Below, piece by piece: positions 22,510 through 35,982 of a stretch of 64,000 nucleotides of DNA. The stretch comes from Ophiostoma sp. CBS 140.51 (Eukaryota > Ascomycota > Sordariomycetes > Ophiostomatales > Ophiostomataceae), in assembly GCA_029298735.1 (NCBI GenBank), contig JANSLP010000126.1:21892-85891 (forward strand), given 5' to 3'. The stretch's first letter is position 1. Each line of letters begins with the position of its first letter. Both the position numbers and the translations under genes were made by a program. The notes under the pieces are model-generated. The model saw nothing but the letters and a program-made list of their open reading frames with translations. It ran no database searches and was not told the DNA's origin.

Positions 22510-25500
22510 TCAGGGTCGGGCATCGGATTCCTGACGTCCAAGACGCGCAACCTTGGCCCTGGCCATACCCTCCACGTCCGAAAAATTGACATCGTCTGCT
22601 GCGTTATTGTCGTCCTCTTCAAAATTGGCCGTGTCGCTATCATCATCGGAACTGTGAGGGGGGATGGCCGTTACCATACCCTTATCATTATTGTTGGGCT
22701 TAGCGTCGTCCATAATCGTTTCGGCCGTCATGGAAACGGTCTTTTTCAGATCCGGATCCAGATCCTGTACAGTAGGTTTCTCCACAGGGTAGGGAACAGC
22801 CCGGATTGTCTTGTCGTTGTCCACAGACATGTCCTGGAATTCAGAAAGATTTCCATCGGCATCTTCCATCTCCTCGGGGGGCGTGCGGAAGTCGTCCGTT
22901 ACAGAAAATACATGGGCAGCTGCGTCATATAAGATCCACCGCTTGTATGTTGCCAGGCGGCAAGCCATCCAGAGAACACGCTCCTTGCGGGTCAGACGCG
23001 TAGAAGATGATTCCATGAGCTTCTCGTCCTCATCGACCGAGTCCATGTTGGCAAACCAGCCCGTGGGGTAATTATACTCACTCCACAAAAGACCGCGTAA
23101 ATACCAGTCGTCTGGCAACGGCTTGTCGGCATCGCTGCGGACGGGTGGGGGTAGGGGTGGGTTGGTAACGCTGACAGCTTCGGTAGACAATAGAGGATTA
23201 CTCACACTAACACCACTGGCCGCAGCCTGTTGCTGTTGCTGCTGGATCATTCTGATGCGCTCTTCCTCTTTGGCTTTCCGGTCGACTTGTGGCTGCATGA
23301 AGACTTCCTGCTCGACCTTGTCAAAGCGGTCTGATGTTAAAAGCATGTTGTTGAGTGTCACCACAAGGTCCTCCCAGGGGAAAGAATGCTCGACATAGGC
23401 CATGCCTTCCGGAACGCGGGCGAGGCACGTTATCCACACAAGGCGCGCATGAATGTAGCCATGGCAGTTAGCATCGCCAACGCGGGCGAACACGACGCGG
23501 TCCATGTCGGTCACAAGACGCTGAGCAGGCTCGAGATCCTTGAGAATCACCGGGTCCGTATCAAACAGCTTTTTAGTCTTGTCGGCAGTATCCTTGACAC
23601 CAGCCATTGTGACGTCGGTTGCAGCATCCACAGTCATATCCGTTTTAGCGGGAGGTTCTGTAGAGTCCTTTGAGCTACGTTGGGCAGTCGCGGTACCCTC
23701 TGTGGCGCTGCGAATCATCTCGTCGCGTAATATGCGCATGAGAACATTGTCATCGCCGCCGTAGGCGAGAAGTGAGCAACTGTTGACAATCGCCATATAA
23801 ACACCGGTTTCGACCCAGCCCCGTGCAGAAAGTGCAATGTGGTCGTCGAGGCCAGACAAAATCTGAGTAACGGCGGGCCGGAAATCGGGAGTAGTCCTCA
23901 TACCATTCTTAAAGAGAATTGCGTGGGACTTAATGAAAGCCAACTCAATGGGCGGAACATGCTGGGTAGCATTGTTTAACACAGGGTCGAGAAGCGTCAT
24001 AATCGACTCACGTGTGGAGGTGAAGGGGATTGGCGTGCAGAGACTCTTGACGTAGTAGTATAACTGCGTCACAACGTAGGGCCTGGCTAAAATTGCCAAG
24101 TGGTGATGGAGTCTGCCAGTGGTCGGGGCGCGATCCGAAGCTAAAGAGTACCAGCGACGGGACACGTTAGTCCAAGTGTCGCGAACACGCTGATTGTCGT
24201 CTTCAATGGCCATTCTATAGCGAGAAAGATCGCCAAGGCATTCGACCCAGGTATCCTCAAAGGTGCGGACCGTCTCATACAAGAGCGCAATGATCGAATA
24301 AGCCATGTAGATAAAGGTGATCATGTGCTCCCGCGATTCGGGAAGACGATGTCTCAGCAGCTCAAGGAAACTGTGGATTCCATGCCGCCACATACGTGCG
24401 GGGATGGCATACTTCTGGGCGACGCGGCGGAGTGCAGGCGAGGCTGACGGATGCTGAGATGCGAGCATAAAGTCATGATGCTCATGCAGGAGCGTTCTGT
24501 GCAAATTCAAAAGAGCCTGCCACTGGCCATCATCCAGCTTGACTAGGGGATCTATAGCACTCGACTCGCTGTCTATCTCAATGCACTTGGACTCCACCAT
24601 TGCAAGGCCGACATAAATTCCCTTGACCTCATTGACCAACTGTGTGAGAGTTATGGGTCGCGTTTTGGGCTGTAGTTCTATATTTGGATAAGGCGATCTT
24701 GACGCATGTGAATGCGTGGATGGGAAAGACCCAGCGCTGGGTGGAGGCTGCGGTTGAATAGCAGCAGGTCCCCCATATGGCTTGAAAGGAGATGAAGCGA
24801 CAGGAATATTGCCACCGCCTCCTGGCTCTCTTGTCCATCCGGGTAGATTATGAGTGTTCCCCCGACCTGGAGGAGGATATTTTGGAGAAAAAGATGATTT
24901 TATAACCGGCTGAGAAGACTTATGCGTAGGATAACCGGCTAGCACGGGAGGTTTCGTTTGTGACGACACTGACACATCTTGCTTGGGGGTATCAGGTAGA
25001 AAAGATCCGGCCGTGTTCTTTAAAATTATCGCGGTGGCATCGGGCTTTGAAGTTTGTTTCGACGCTATAGTTTTGGGAGATGATAACCCAGGAGATGAGG
25101 AGTTGGTCGACGGAAGGTGGCTTGGTCCATAGCTTGATCCTTGGGACCGAATGACAGCTGAAGTTCTGCTTTTTGGCTGGTTCCTGGTCGCACTGGTGCT
25201 TTGATGTTGGTCCTGTGCTTGTTGTTTGGTGTCGGATGATTGCACAAATGTCGGAGATGCCATGGCTAGTAATCCTGTATCGTTACCATGCTGTTGCTGT
25301 TGTCCAAGTAATGCTTCCGGTGCCTGCAGATCTGAATCCCTGGCCTGTGCGCCGTCCCCGGGGACAACGGTTGATGTTGCGGATGGTGCATAGGCCGCAG
25401 GCAACGTGTCGGCAGTAGACGCGGGTGTCGATGCGGCCGTCTCAATAGTGGGAAACGAAGAAGAAAGCACAGCGTGCGTGGATGGTGGAGATGGGACAGG

Positions 25501-26208
25501 AGAAGCACCAGGCGAGAAGACGCCAATATCCGACGCCGATTCAGATTGCGACTTCTCAGACCTTTGCTTTTTATGTGCTTGTGGCCTTGTATCGTGTCGC
25601 GGCCTTTTTCTGTGTGTGAAACAAATCTTGTTAGCAATGCTTGGCGGAGGAGGGCCAAGAAAGATGTTGCAGAAAAGGAGGCCAAAAGCGAGGAGACGAC
25701 ACGGGGGGTGCATGATATGCTTTTGGCCGCGGTTGCCTGCCAAAACAAGTCGCGACGGGGCGGGGTGAAGTCAGAAGAGGAAGGAGCAAGCAGTATGGGT
25801 TGTGGTATAAGGAAGGAACGACCGTTACAAACGGGCAAGAGCCTCAAAGCGGGAAGGAGCGATAGGGTACATGTGATAGGGAGAAAATGACAAGGCTGAG
25901 CTTGTCAATTTCATAACATGGCCAAAAAGGTGGACTCACATATTGCTAGTTGAGCTTGAACTATATTTATGAGAATGAGCAGAGTCACTCGATATTGAAA
26001 GTTGTGTTTTTGGAAGCAGCTGCTGCTGCGTTTGGTGAGCCCCGGACTCGCTATAAGCCGATCCGCGATGTTTGGTCATTTCAGATCCAGGCGAAAGAAT
26101 AGGTGAAGTTTGTCCTTGTGGCGAGGTTCCCAGAGATTTTGCTGCCTGGTGATCCGGCGAAGGCTGGCTTCCTTCGCTAGGCGGCCTGTCTCTCAATTGG
26201 AATTCCAT
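22510..26208 (-). CDS. Est1/SMG5-7-like protein with Est1-type DNA/RNA-binding domain
   Basis: Exons on the minus strand are 26208-25940 and 25609-22510, giving 1122 residues. The 330-base intron has donor GTGAGT and acceptor CACACAG, and joins a split Ile codon. I chose ATG 26208 (accATGG) because an upstream 53-base intron (26354-26406: GTTAGT, CTAAC, CCCAG) would put earlier ATGs out of frame. Residues 1-400 are Ser/Gln/Pro-rich and probably disordered. The Est1-type helical domain spans about 405-700, with hallmark stretches such as RMWRHGIHSFLELL, AYSIIALLYETV and TTGRLHHHLAIL. A conserved tail near 920-990 (DDWYLRGLLW, RKERVLW) follows, then an acidic end. Family members act in telomerase recruitment (Est1) or nonsense-mediated decay (SMG5/6/7, Ebs1). 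No PIN nuclease domain is seen. Which role applies here cannot be told. Confidence 0.88.
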
Positions 26209-26353
26209 GGTAAGTCCTGGGTGTTCTTGTGCCTTATGTCGTAGCGCGTTCTGGCGCAATTGCAATGTGTCCAGAGGAAAAGCAAATGGATCAAATTGGC
26301 CGAGAGGCTGATGAATAACAATAAGGGGCCGAGAAAAATAATAATTCCGTGTA

Positions 26354-26406
26354 CTGGGGATTGTTAGTTGTGGCTCGATGCATTTCGTGACACGAGATAG
26401 ACTAAC
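26354..26406 (-). other. Probable 5'-leader intron of the Est1/SMG-like gene
   Basis: On the minus strand the 53 bases begin GTTAGT and end CCCCAG, with ACTAACA placed about 15 bases before the end. This is a canonical short fungal intron. Removing it leaves no in-frame upstream ATG that reads into the coding sequence, so it most likely lies in the untranslated leader. Confidence 0.6.
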
Positions 26407-26939
26407 CTTAAAACTTGACATAGGTTCCAGTGAAAAAGTAAAAGGGGATATAGAAGGGAAAAACGTAGGAAAGCAGAATCGAGAAATGGCCTGGGATGGA
26501 AGTAAAGATTGGGAAGTAAATATTATGAAAGCTGGTATTCGAAAGGTTATGTACAGATAGGTAGATGGCAGAGATGACAAAGGTGGGGTTCGCAGTTTGC
26601 AAAGGTCCGCAAAATGCGAACTTGAGGCTGAAAAAATAAAAGGTGCAGGTTGGCCATCCGCTTAGCCTCAATTCACCTTCTCTCACATCCCTCCGTTCGC
26701 ACAACTGCAGGTGCACTACTCTCTCAATGTACGATGCATCGGCCTCAGTCAATTGTTAAAGAATTAAACGTACACAAGAATACGGCCTTCAACCACCAGG
26801 CCTAAGATACTCTTTTGACGTCGTTTGTGTGTGTTTTGCGGCCGCGCTCCACGTCTTCTTTCGAGTTCCCACAACCTAGTGCTCTCAGCGCGGAATCCAG
26901 TACCGTGCCTGCAATAAGGCGAAAGGAAACAGCCCTATG

Positions 26940-27012
26940 ATTGGCTGCGATCTGGTACTGCTTGCACCGTTTTGGCCCCCACCTTATTGGCAAGTAATCT
27001 AGTCACGTGACT
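26940..27012 (-). promoter_or_regulatory. CCAAT boxes and CACGTG palindrome upstream of Est1/SMG-like gene
   Basis: The minus strand has CCAAT at 26940-26944 and 26986-26990, 46 bases apart. Next to them is a perfect 12-base palindrome, agtcacgtgact, at 27001-27012. CCAAT binds the fungal HAP/CBC complex and CACGTG is a bHLH core (Cbf1-like). The cluster lies about 730-800 bases upstream of ATG 26208, a plausible promoter distance given the leader intron. Confidence 0.45.
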
Positions 27013-28562
27013 AACGTCGTGAGGTAACATCGACGCCACAAGAGGCCTCGTGGCTCTTAACACCCCGCAGAGCTGAACAGGCATCTAGGGGGGGCGGGAA
27101 AGCCAACAAGACAGGACGGCGGGCCTCTGTTTTGGGACCAAGGCGTTCCACCCTCTAGAGTATCGACAATCGGCAGGCCGTCTTTGAATGCACAAGGAGC
27201 CTTAGCTCTGCAAGGAATAGGAGGCAAACATCATGGGCCTTCTTATTTATTTTTATCAATTGGTTGCGACGATGTTGATATTGTGACCGGGGCGAAAATG
27301 CGAGAAACAAGGCTACTGGGCAGGGCTGACAAGTGAAGCCAGCAGCAGTAGCCGTTTGTCAAGGACACGCTTTTTAGCCTGGCTCATGGGTTTGTTTACT
27401 AGGCTTCCCTCTGGTCACCCAGTTGGGAGGCCATGCCAACAAAGCGGCCCACAAAGGAGACCACAGCTGCCAGGAAGGAGATGAATCAAAACTCGCCTTG
27501 TTCCTACGGCAGGTCATCAACAAAAGTGTCAAAGGAAAACAAAGAAAAAAAGAAAAAAAAAAGTAAAATACAGAGCAAAAATATGTGAAGGAAAACTAGA
27601 TGAGATTGAAAACAACTCCTCACGAGACCATTACCATGGTGGTTGTAAACAATCACAGTAGTACAAACGGAGGAATCACCGTTTTGGTCAAACGTGATAT
27701 TGACTTTTGTCCAATATTGGACACCCGCCATTTACACCGACCCATCGTCAGTCTTTCTTTCCACCCACACCCCGCAGCACCGTCGTACAAAAACGGGACA
27801 ACAAGAAGGAACTGTGATATGGCGTAGTTTTGTTTTCTTTCCAGCTCAGCTACGTGGCAACCTCGTGGCAGGCTACGAGGACAGGCAAATAGGAGAATAA
27901 AAAAGCAAGTACGCAAAAATCAATAGAGCTGACAAGTGAGGGGTGTGCGAGGGAAATATCCTCATAAACACCAAGCAGAAGGCGCCTAAGTAACACGAGA
28001 AGCAAGCGATTACGTCAAATTACGTCTATAAGTTGAGAACGGAGAGAGGAATAGTTTGTCAACTCAAGAAAGGAACTGCTGATAACGTGAAAAAAAGAAC
28101 GCACGCATCGGCAACCCAATTGGGAGTAAACTTTCTCCCCTCACATTTGTCACGTCTTCTCGGCGGTGTATCCAAACCTGTCTTTCGTAGCGGCCGGTGT
28201 CTCGGCAAGCATGTCTCTCGTCTCGTCATTTTTTCTCATTGCTCCTTTTTTCCCCTTCTGATCACGATCCTCCGTCTGGACTTGTCGGCTTCGGCTTTCG
28301 GCGAGAAAAGAATGCACAAGCAAAGAAATAGGGGAACCAATCTTACGATAGACATACTGTTACTTTTTTGGTCTTTTTAGTCTTCGTTTCTCGCGATTGT
28401 CTCTCTAAAAGCCATACTATTTGACATGTTTACACTACGCACACTCTGGTCTCTGGTGCGGGCACAGCGAAAATGGCAGTAGCGCCCACAAGCTCGCAAG
28501 ACTGGCCCGGAGCTTTCAGCAAAACAAGACACAAGACGCGCGCCCACCGGAGGCCAAACGTG

Positions 28563-28607
28563 TCTATCGTGTCCATCGTATCCATCGCGTCCATCGCGTC
28601 CATCGCC
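28563..28607 (+). repeat. 9-bp tandem repeat, 5 copies
   Basis: Five consecutive copies of tccatcgyr occur (tctatcgtg, tccatcgta, tccatcgcg, tccatcgcg, tccatcgcc). The period is a multiple of three, but no gene is recognised around it. Confidence 0.9.
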
Positions 28608-29946
28608 ATATGTAGTTTCTTTGCCTTTTCTCATCACGTTTTCTATCCTGGTTTCATCCTTCTTAACCGCCTCTTCTTTCTTCTTTCACTGCGCCATTCA
28701 GGACCCCTCGGTTACACTTCTTTCTCTTTCGGCTTGCTTATCTGTTTATTTTTTCCCGCTTCATTGCCACGCTAAGCTAGGAGCTTTGGGACCTTACCGC
28801 TCTGAGCGCTGCCCGCCCGCTATCCTTCGGTGCGGTGCCGAAGGATGGAAAAAATATATATGGATTGTGTGAAGGGATTCAAAAGCCAGTCCCGCCCGTC
28901 GCCGCCCGGCCGCATAGCAAAAGAAAAAAGAGCTAGGTCAGCCTTGGGAAGAAGCAAATACCAAAAGAAAAAGAAAGCATGGGGGCAGAAAGACACGCAT
29001 TCCTCGGACATGCTGGGGGCGGATGGGGGACGGCGAGGGAAATTTTATGTGCGAATCGCAAAAAGAAAGTGTCTCTTTTTGCTTCTTTCTCCCACAGCCG
29101 GGCCTGCAGCGAGCAAAACAGGCAATGAACAGCAGTGATAGCACCCGTATCATTTGAAAAAGTCAACAACAAGGACAGAGGAGCGTCCCGCAACTCCTCT
29201 CGGGGAAGTCTGCCGCCAGCTTTAGCTTGCTGCTTTTTAGTGGGTTCGGGGGCCGGCCTGGCGTGAAAATGTCTCTCCTTCTTTGCATTTGATGTCCTCT
29301 GATGGGTCACTGAACAGGCCGCTGGGTCACTCTCGACAGCCTTCTTGGATTTTCTGGGTGCTGTCGGCTCCTGCTGTCCAATCGCAACTGCAGCAGGGTC
29401 CCAGGTCCTTCAATGTCTCCGCTGCAAACCCCTGCAGGAACCCAGTTTCCGCCCACGCTTTTCCTGGACGATTTCCCTCTGCACTTTCAGACTTTCTTCC
29501 TCTGCTGTCTTCCTGCCACTGATTTCTTTTGCTGTTGGCTGATACTGCGCCATATGAACGAAACATGCAGCTACAAACACTGCAGTGGACAAGGGTCACG
29601 AACGCCAAAGGATGGGAAAAAGATGATGTGTCGAATCCCCAATTTTTCGCGGCCCACGCAAGCCACTCTCTTTGAGTCTCGCTTTCCTTCTTTTGCTGTG
29701 AGACCTTGCCAGATTGCAGGGCTCTTGTTCTGGACAATTTTCAACTTTTGGATACGACAAGGGCCCAAGATCAGAGAAAGAGGAGAAGGGCCACCCGTGT
29801 CCAGAGACGTGGGAGGTCCCAAAGGAACGTAACCTATGCCCAAGCAGGGCAAAAGCAAAAGTGTAGAACCCCCTTTTTTCTCTTTTTTCACTTTAATGCC
29901 CCCTAAAATTCTGGCGGCCGCAGCGGACCCGTCCCTCAAACCCCCC

Positions 29947-29973
29947 AAATACTCCAAATACTCCAAATACTGG
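29947..29973 (+). repeat. 9-bp tandem repeat, 3 copies
   Basis: Unit aaatactcc occurs three times in a row, the last copy ending tgg instead of tcc. On the minus strand it would read as a Leu-Glu-Tyr repeat in a 135-codon ATG frame (29571-29978) that has no other support. Confidence 0.85.
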
Positions 29974-32900
29974 AGCATCCATCATCGTATCCCTTTTCCC
30001 GCCTTGGGCTGGCTCGCTGGCGGCCACAGCTTTACCTCTTTCTGCCTCGTTCGGTCTCGTTCCCCTTGTCGTGGTGCCTTGTTGACCCTGTTTTTGACCC
30101 TCTTTGCTCCTCTCCATCCCTCGGCTTGGGGCCTTGGCCACCACTGGTCCTATGCCCCTTTCAAACAAGACCGCAATCTCAAATTTTGATTTTTGCAAGA
30201 CATGGGATTTTACACACCGCATTTCAAACTTGCGTGGAAAATGAAAACAAAAATAAAATATGATATCATTTTATGGGATGAAGAGGGAGGATAAGACGAC
30301 CGAATCCTACGGCCTCTTTACTCACCCTACGGAGAGGAGCTCGGATACTAAGAGCGAGCAACAAGCAAAAGCACAGAGCACAGGACGCTGTGTGCTCTCG
30401 TCTCGAGTGCTCGGCAGGCTTGGGAATGCCAATACGGCAGACAAGCACTTTGTCATTGGGACCGACCCGACCGACCCCGTACGGAGATTTCACACAGACG
30501 TGTAAAAAGGGACATGTCGATTCTTGTCAACACGAAAGAGAAAACTCTTCACCTTCGCCTCTCTGGAATAGGGGTTCAAGTCCCAGTCACGAACCGTCGT
30601 CGTTTATTGAGAGAATGTGAGATGTGGAGGATGTGGAATCTCCACGACGGGCTTCGCAGGAATGCGGAACGCCAAAAATGCGGAAAGCAGAAGCGAGGCG
30701 GCGAATGATATTGTCTTAAAGGAACAAGCTGAGCAAAAGGAAGCTGCTATTGCATCGTGCATATATTTGCATATGCGAGTCGCGTCGCGTACCGAGCAAA
30801 GCTTACACAGCATTACATGGGACAATCTCTGAGTCTCTCATGCTGTGGAAGGGAGAAGGAAGGCGGAAGAACAAAGCTGTCACTCCATCCTCGCAAAAGC
30901 TCGCAAGAACGTACCAACAGGGCGGCTGGCGCAGAGAGCTCACAGCGCAGACCAACAAAAAATCCTTTCGCTTCGCCGACTTGCACCCCTGGTCCCTTGC
31001 AGAAGTGTCGAAGTGTCTGTCATGTCAGACTGCAGCTCTCAAAGTTTTGACATTGGTTGAAGCTTCTTTTTTTCGCTGCCGATTCCGAGTCCGGAGTGAC
31101 GCGTCAGATTCAAGGGCAGTGTAAAAGTACACAATCGACAGTATCTTTCGCAGAGCTCGTCCTGTCCAGTTCTCTAAAGAGGTCCTTTCTTTCAAGGTCT
31201 TTTGCGGCCACTAGCATTCCCCCCACATAAAGCTTTTGTCGATCAGGCAAGGGCTTTCCCGCCCGTTTCCGTTTCTCCTCTGCGGGAAGAGAGGGGACTG
31301 ATAAAAAGTGCCTTTTTTTTGCTCTGTTCCTTTGAGAGTCTGGAGAGATCGAGACGGCGAACGAGGATGCAGAGCTTTCTTTGTTCTGACGACTGTCTGC
31401 CGTTGAGATCAGTGCCCAACAGTACTTTTGCACATCTCTGGTCCTGTAATATGTACTTTTTTACTCTTCGCGTCGACGCGCTTTCAATCGCTGTAGATTT
31501 TTTTCTCTGTTAGCAAGGTATCTTTGCCCCTTATTTTTGCAACGTCTTTTTTCATCAACAGGCTTGGAGCTCCAGGTCTATTTCATCCCTTGTTTCCTTG
31601 CCCCTGGTAAAACGGCTGACGGTTTGGAGAAACCAACGGCTGTGCCCGTTGGCGCTATTTTCTGTTCTGAGACCAACAGTTGCATCGACACTGTTGACAT
31701 ACGACATTGAGCCCTGCTGCTGGCTGTTGACGACAAATCTGTGGCAAATACTCTCATGGTGTTGCGCGAGATGCTTCCTCTTTCTTGTTCATCGCCGTTG
31801 TCTGTATTTTTTTTACAAAGTATTCTCGGGTTCTTCAACCAACGTCGATGCCGTTAGCTTCCTTCGCGGATGCCCTCCATCCTCCGTATGGGCTGTGCCC
31901 AGTGGCGATCTGACGAACGTTGGGCACCCTTTTGGCGGACTTCATGCTTTTTCGGAGCATTATTCGCCTGCAAAGGGCAACGATCACTGTATCGGCGACT
32001 TCGTGCTCGTGTCGCTGGGTCTGGCCTTTCTTGGCCTTCTCACCTCTCCCGTAACTATTTCCGTATCTTGAGCACACCCTCTTTGTGTGCCCTCTTTTTC
32101 AATTAACGGGGAGACGAGCAAGGACCGTTTCCCCACGTCGAGGGAGAAAAAAGAGACGATGATGGAGGGGCGCCTACCCTGGACCCGGGTCCCTGGTCGA
32201 GGAAAAGAGGACAAGAGGAAAAAGTACGGAGCACAGCACATGTCCGCAAAAGATGGGAACAAAAAGTCAAGAAAAAGCAAAGAAAACGAGGCATGAAGAG
32301 GAAAAACAAGCAACAAAGAGTCCACCAGAGTCCACCAAGAACTGATAGCCAAAAGCCCGCCAAAAATCCACGCAAGGTCCAGCCGCACTTGTCTTGTTAG
32401 GGATAGAGTGAGGTGAACTTGGAAAACGCAGTGAGGAAACGGCACCGTTTTCACGAGTCAAGAAACCCAAGACCACAAGGGTGCGAGGATGTCTGTCTCC
32501 TGTTCCTCTTGTCATGTCCCTGCACTCTCTGTCAAATTGGTGTTGGTCAATGCTTTTCAACTCTCGAATGCCTGGAGCCGACTCACTTAAATCGAGTCCA
32601 CAGGCCCTGGTCCTTTCCCAAGCATGCAGTTGTCATGAGAGGTCGCAATTACCAAGGCCGTGGGAACAATTGCAAAACAGCCCGCTTCAAGAGGAAAAAG
32701 AGTTGAAATCATTCACAGAAATTCAGATACATCACAAAAGAGGAGACGACAACGAGTGAAAAATCCAGTGCAAAACCCACAGTCAAGGCTCTGCGGTTCC
32801 CAAGACAGCAAAGAAGGCCGCAGCTCATTCCCCAGTTCTGGGACCAGTGTCGCAGCGCTGGAGATTGGCGTTTTCTTACTCTCTTTTTGTCGGGACATTG

Positions 32901-34050
32901 TCGGGGAGGCCGCAGTTGACTTCCTCTCCCTCTTTCACTCTAACTTTTGTCAATCTCCCTCCTATCTCACGCTTTTTTGGTGTTTGATGCCGGGATGCCG
33001 GCCGGTGAGAGATCGGGACCAATGAAATGGGAGGCGTTCTTTTTTTCTCTTCCAGTCCAAACGTTTGTCAATTGTCTGTGATCCCAATTTTGCGCACGAC
33101 CATTCTGCAGCAGGTAGGCAGTTCCTGGGCTGAAAGTTGGGTGAAGTAGGCTGAAGTAGATTGAAGAAAGGACAAAAAAAAAGAACAATCGCAACAAAGT
33201 TCGCGCTGTGCTTCGACATTTTTCGTGACGTTTGCTGTTTAGCTACAGAAAACCCGGTCGGGATGGGCGAAGTAAAAACATGGAAGATGTGTGAGTCTGT
33301 GGTGGTCTGGACGTGATCGGCCCTCGAGTCTGCACTGTCTGCAGTGGGATTCTTCTTCCCAGTTCTGCTCCCAGCTCTGCACCTCGAGTGCACGCCCCCC
33401 TAGTTCACCAAGAAAAGTCCCCGCCGCACACGACCTTTGGCGAACCCGACAGATGCAAGAATCGGTACATCTTGAAAGTCTCATACCATTTTCTATTTCG
33501 ATGAGCAAAAGGAGGGCTGGTCGTCTTTTTTGCGCCTTCTTTTTTACTCAGCCTCTTCACACTTGTGTTTGAGAAAAGTTTCTCTGCATAGCCATGTGGG
33601 AAGGCAAACACTTCAACAGCTGAAATAATTCAACAATTTTTCGGAGCACGCGCTCAGAGATGCTTTGACACGTTCCTTGACACATTTTGCCGCCAGAGTG
33701 AAGACTCTTATTTTCAGTTGACCTCGGGTATCATGGGAAGGAAGCTTCCAACAGCGCAACGGCCAACAGGTGCAACGTGCCGATACTTGATTTTTCTTTT
33801 CGTGTCAATGCCCCCTGGAAGTCGCAGTAAATAACGGTCAGTTGTTGATGCCAATATGTATGTGTAGTACAAAGTACTCGTACCTTACGTTTTTGCGAAA
33901 ATACTCCGATGTCACTCACATTTTCACCGTTTTTGTTCGAGTATTTTGGTACCGACACCACCACTCTGCTTCCTTTTTCTTCACCGTCCGTCGTGCTTTT
34001 CCAGTTCTTGTCAACCAACGTTTGGGACGACCAGGGCCCGGATGAGGCAT

Positions 34051-34080
34051 CCGGCACACCCCGGCACACCCCGGCACACC
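34051..34080 (+). repeat. 10-bp tandem repeat, 3 copies
   Basis: The unit ccggcacacc occurs three times without a mismatch. The period is not a multiple of three, which argues that this stretch is noncoding. Confidence 0.92.
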
Positions 34081-35982
34081 CTGGTGGGTGGATGAGGATG
34101 GCAGTCCTTTCCTTGTTGGATTTTTGAGTGTGCTGTGAACCTGCTTTTTGCTGACCGTCACAACCTTTTTCTTCGCTTTGAAGCTGCTTGGTAAGTTGGA
34201 ACAGTTGGCACTCCAAGTCAGGGCGTTCCTGGACCCCCTGAAAGTGCTAAAACCTAAGCGAGGCCCCCAAAACTTTACACTCCCAACTAGTTCCAGGCAC
34301 AGACAACAGTGTGTGTGGGTGGTGTGGGTGCGTGTAAGTGGAAACAGCGTGACTTGTGTTTGGGTGGGAGGTCTGTGTGAGCTCATGTACCTCGTTCCTG
34401 CCCACAGCACAGCCTTACCTGCAAATGCTTTCCTCCCATTGCGCTTGACATTCTGCTTTTGTCTCTTTTCTCCTTCCTGCTGTGTTCGGAAAGGCCGCGC
34501 AATGAAGGAAGGGACCCCTTTTCCCGGGGCACTGTGTCTGCCACACCCGCCAAATTCGAAAAGTGATGAGAAAGGAGGAGCCTCCGGCAATCCGTGGGAC
34601 CGACTCTTTTGGAGTCACAAAAGAGATCAAGACTCAAGACAATACGAAAATATGTCCGTGGAGGGCATAGGCTTGACTCAAGGACATCGACGACGAGGGA
34701 CGAGTTCTCGGTTCTTGGGTCCAGATGAGGCTTGGCCATGCAGGTGACGGGTTCCTGGGACTCTTCGTGAAGCTTTTTCTCATGAAAACTCGTGGCAATC
34801 ACCTGTTTGATGAGCCAAAAGAGGGTGATCTATCGGTATCGGACCGTGGTTCTCTGATCATGTCAATGTCTCTCATCTCCAACGTAACATCAGTGTGTTC
34901 TTTGCAGTTTCTTTTTCATCTGCGTCAAAAAACAATTTCGCATGCGACGAACAATGACAATTCGATATTCGATGGCGCAAAACACGTAGCAGGAAAAGAC
35001 ATACTAGCAATACTAAACACAAGAACAAAAGAGGGGTGCACACCCTCACATGGCGTTGGTGTTATTTGAAGGCGTTCAAAAGTGTTCAAGCCCAGGTACG
35101 TCAGGTACGCGATGAGGAGGCCCGTCCTCGGCGCGGTGCCATGGCGTTGAAAAGAAAAGAGGTATGATTTACGTTGCGTGTTTTTTATTGTTCTTGGTTG
35201 TGCGGGTGTTGTCTTACAAGTTTACAGGACAGTAAATTTTGATCCAAATCTTAGTTTTCATTTTGGTTTATTTTGCGGGAAAACAAATAAAAATAAAATA
35301 AATTGAAAATAAAAGTTTAAACAAAATATTCTTTAACCTAGGATAACACAGTTCAGCGGAAAGCGAGATGAAAACACGAGGTATTGTATTCCGTATGGTC
35401 AAAAAGAAAACACACAAAAACAAAACCCGTACGATGCACAATCCTTCGCTCCTGCCACGTGCAGTAGAGGCGCACTGCATGCAGAAATATTCAATATTGG
35501 AAGACGCAAGGAAGATAATCGCGCAGCCTGGTGGTGAAAGGCTGGTGGGCCAATAAGTCAATATGGGCCTCTTCAACAGGCCGGTGGTCGGTAGCCGCGT
35601 GGTCTCGTGGTCTTGCGAGCAAATAAACTTGTCAACGTCCAATGGTCCACGAGGGCCGACGCGTCTCCCTGCGTCTGTTTATGCGCTTGACGCTGGCCTA
35701 CTACGTTTCCATGGTCGATGTCGAGTCTGTCTGTCCCAAATCACACAAATACCAGGTGCTCATCGAGCAAGGATGCGACAACGATGCGTCAATGAGCGGT
35801 CTTTTGCATCGCGCAATGTGCATCTTGATCATGCTCGCATCCGTCGATACACACATATTTCCTTGAATTTTGAGTCTCTTCTTGGTCTGGGCTGACCAGG
35901 CCCCAGTCAGATCCCTCACAGCAAGAGCGCGCCCACATCCTCGGGTGAACCCTGGCGGGTCCCTTTAACTTCCCGTTGGAAA

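Larger units (their letters stand above)
27013..35982. other. Gene-poor divergent interval, part 1
   Basis: Nine kilobases without a gene I can support. Base composition is not extreme except for an AT-rich patch at about 35200-35340. Frames up to 224 codons occur (33916-34590, minus), but their proteins are low-complexity or unrecognised and most begin without ATG. Features seen are four separate short tandem repeats (28563-28607, 29947-29973, 32321-32340, 34051-34080). Undetected multi-exon genes or noncoding transcripts are possible. Confidence 0.4.

Noticed and set aside
28563..28607. Possible CRISPR-like array
   Set aside because: Units are 9 bp and contiguous without spacers; this is a simple minisatellite in a eukaryotic genome.
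30573..30583. B-box-like ggttcaagtcc
   Set aside because: No A-box or pairing arms upstream and no T-run close behind, so no tRNA can be drawn.
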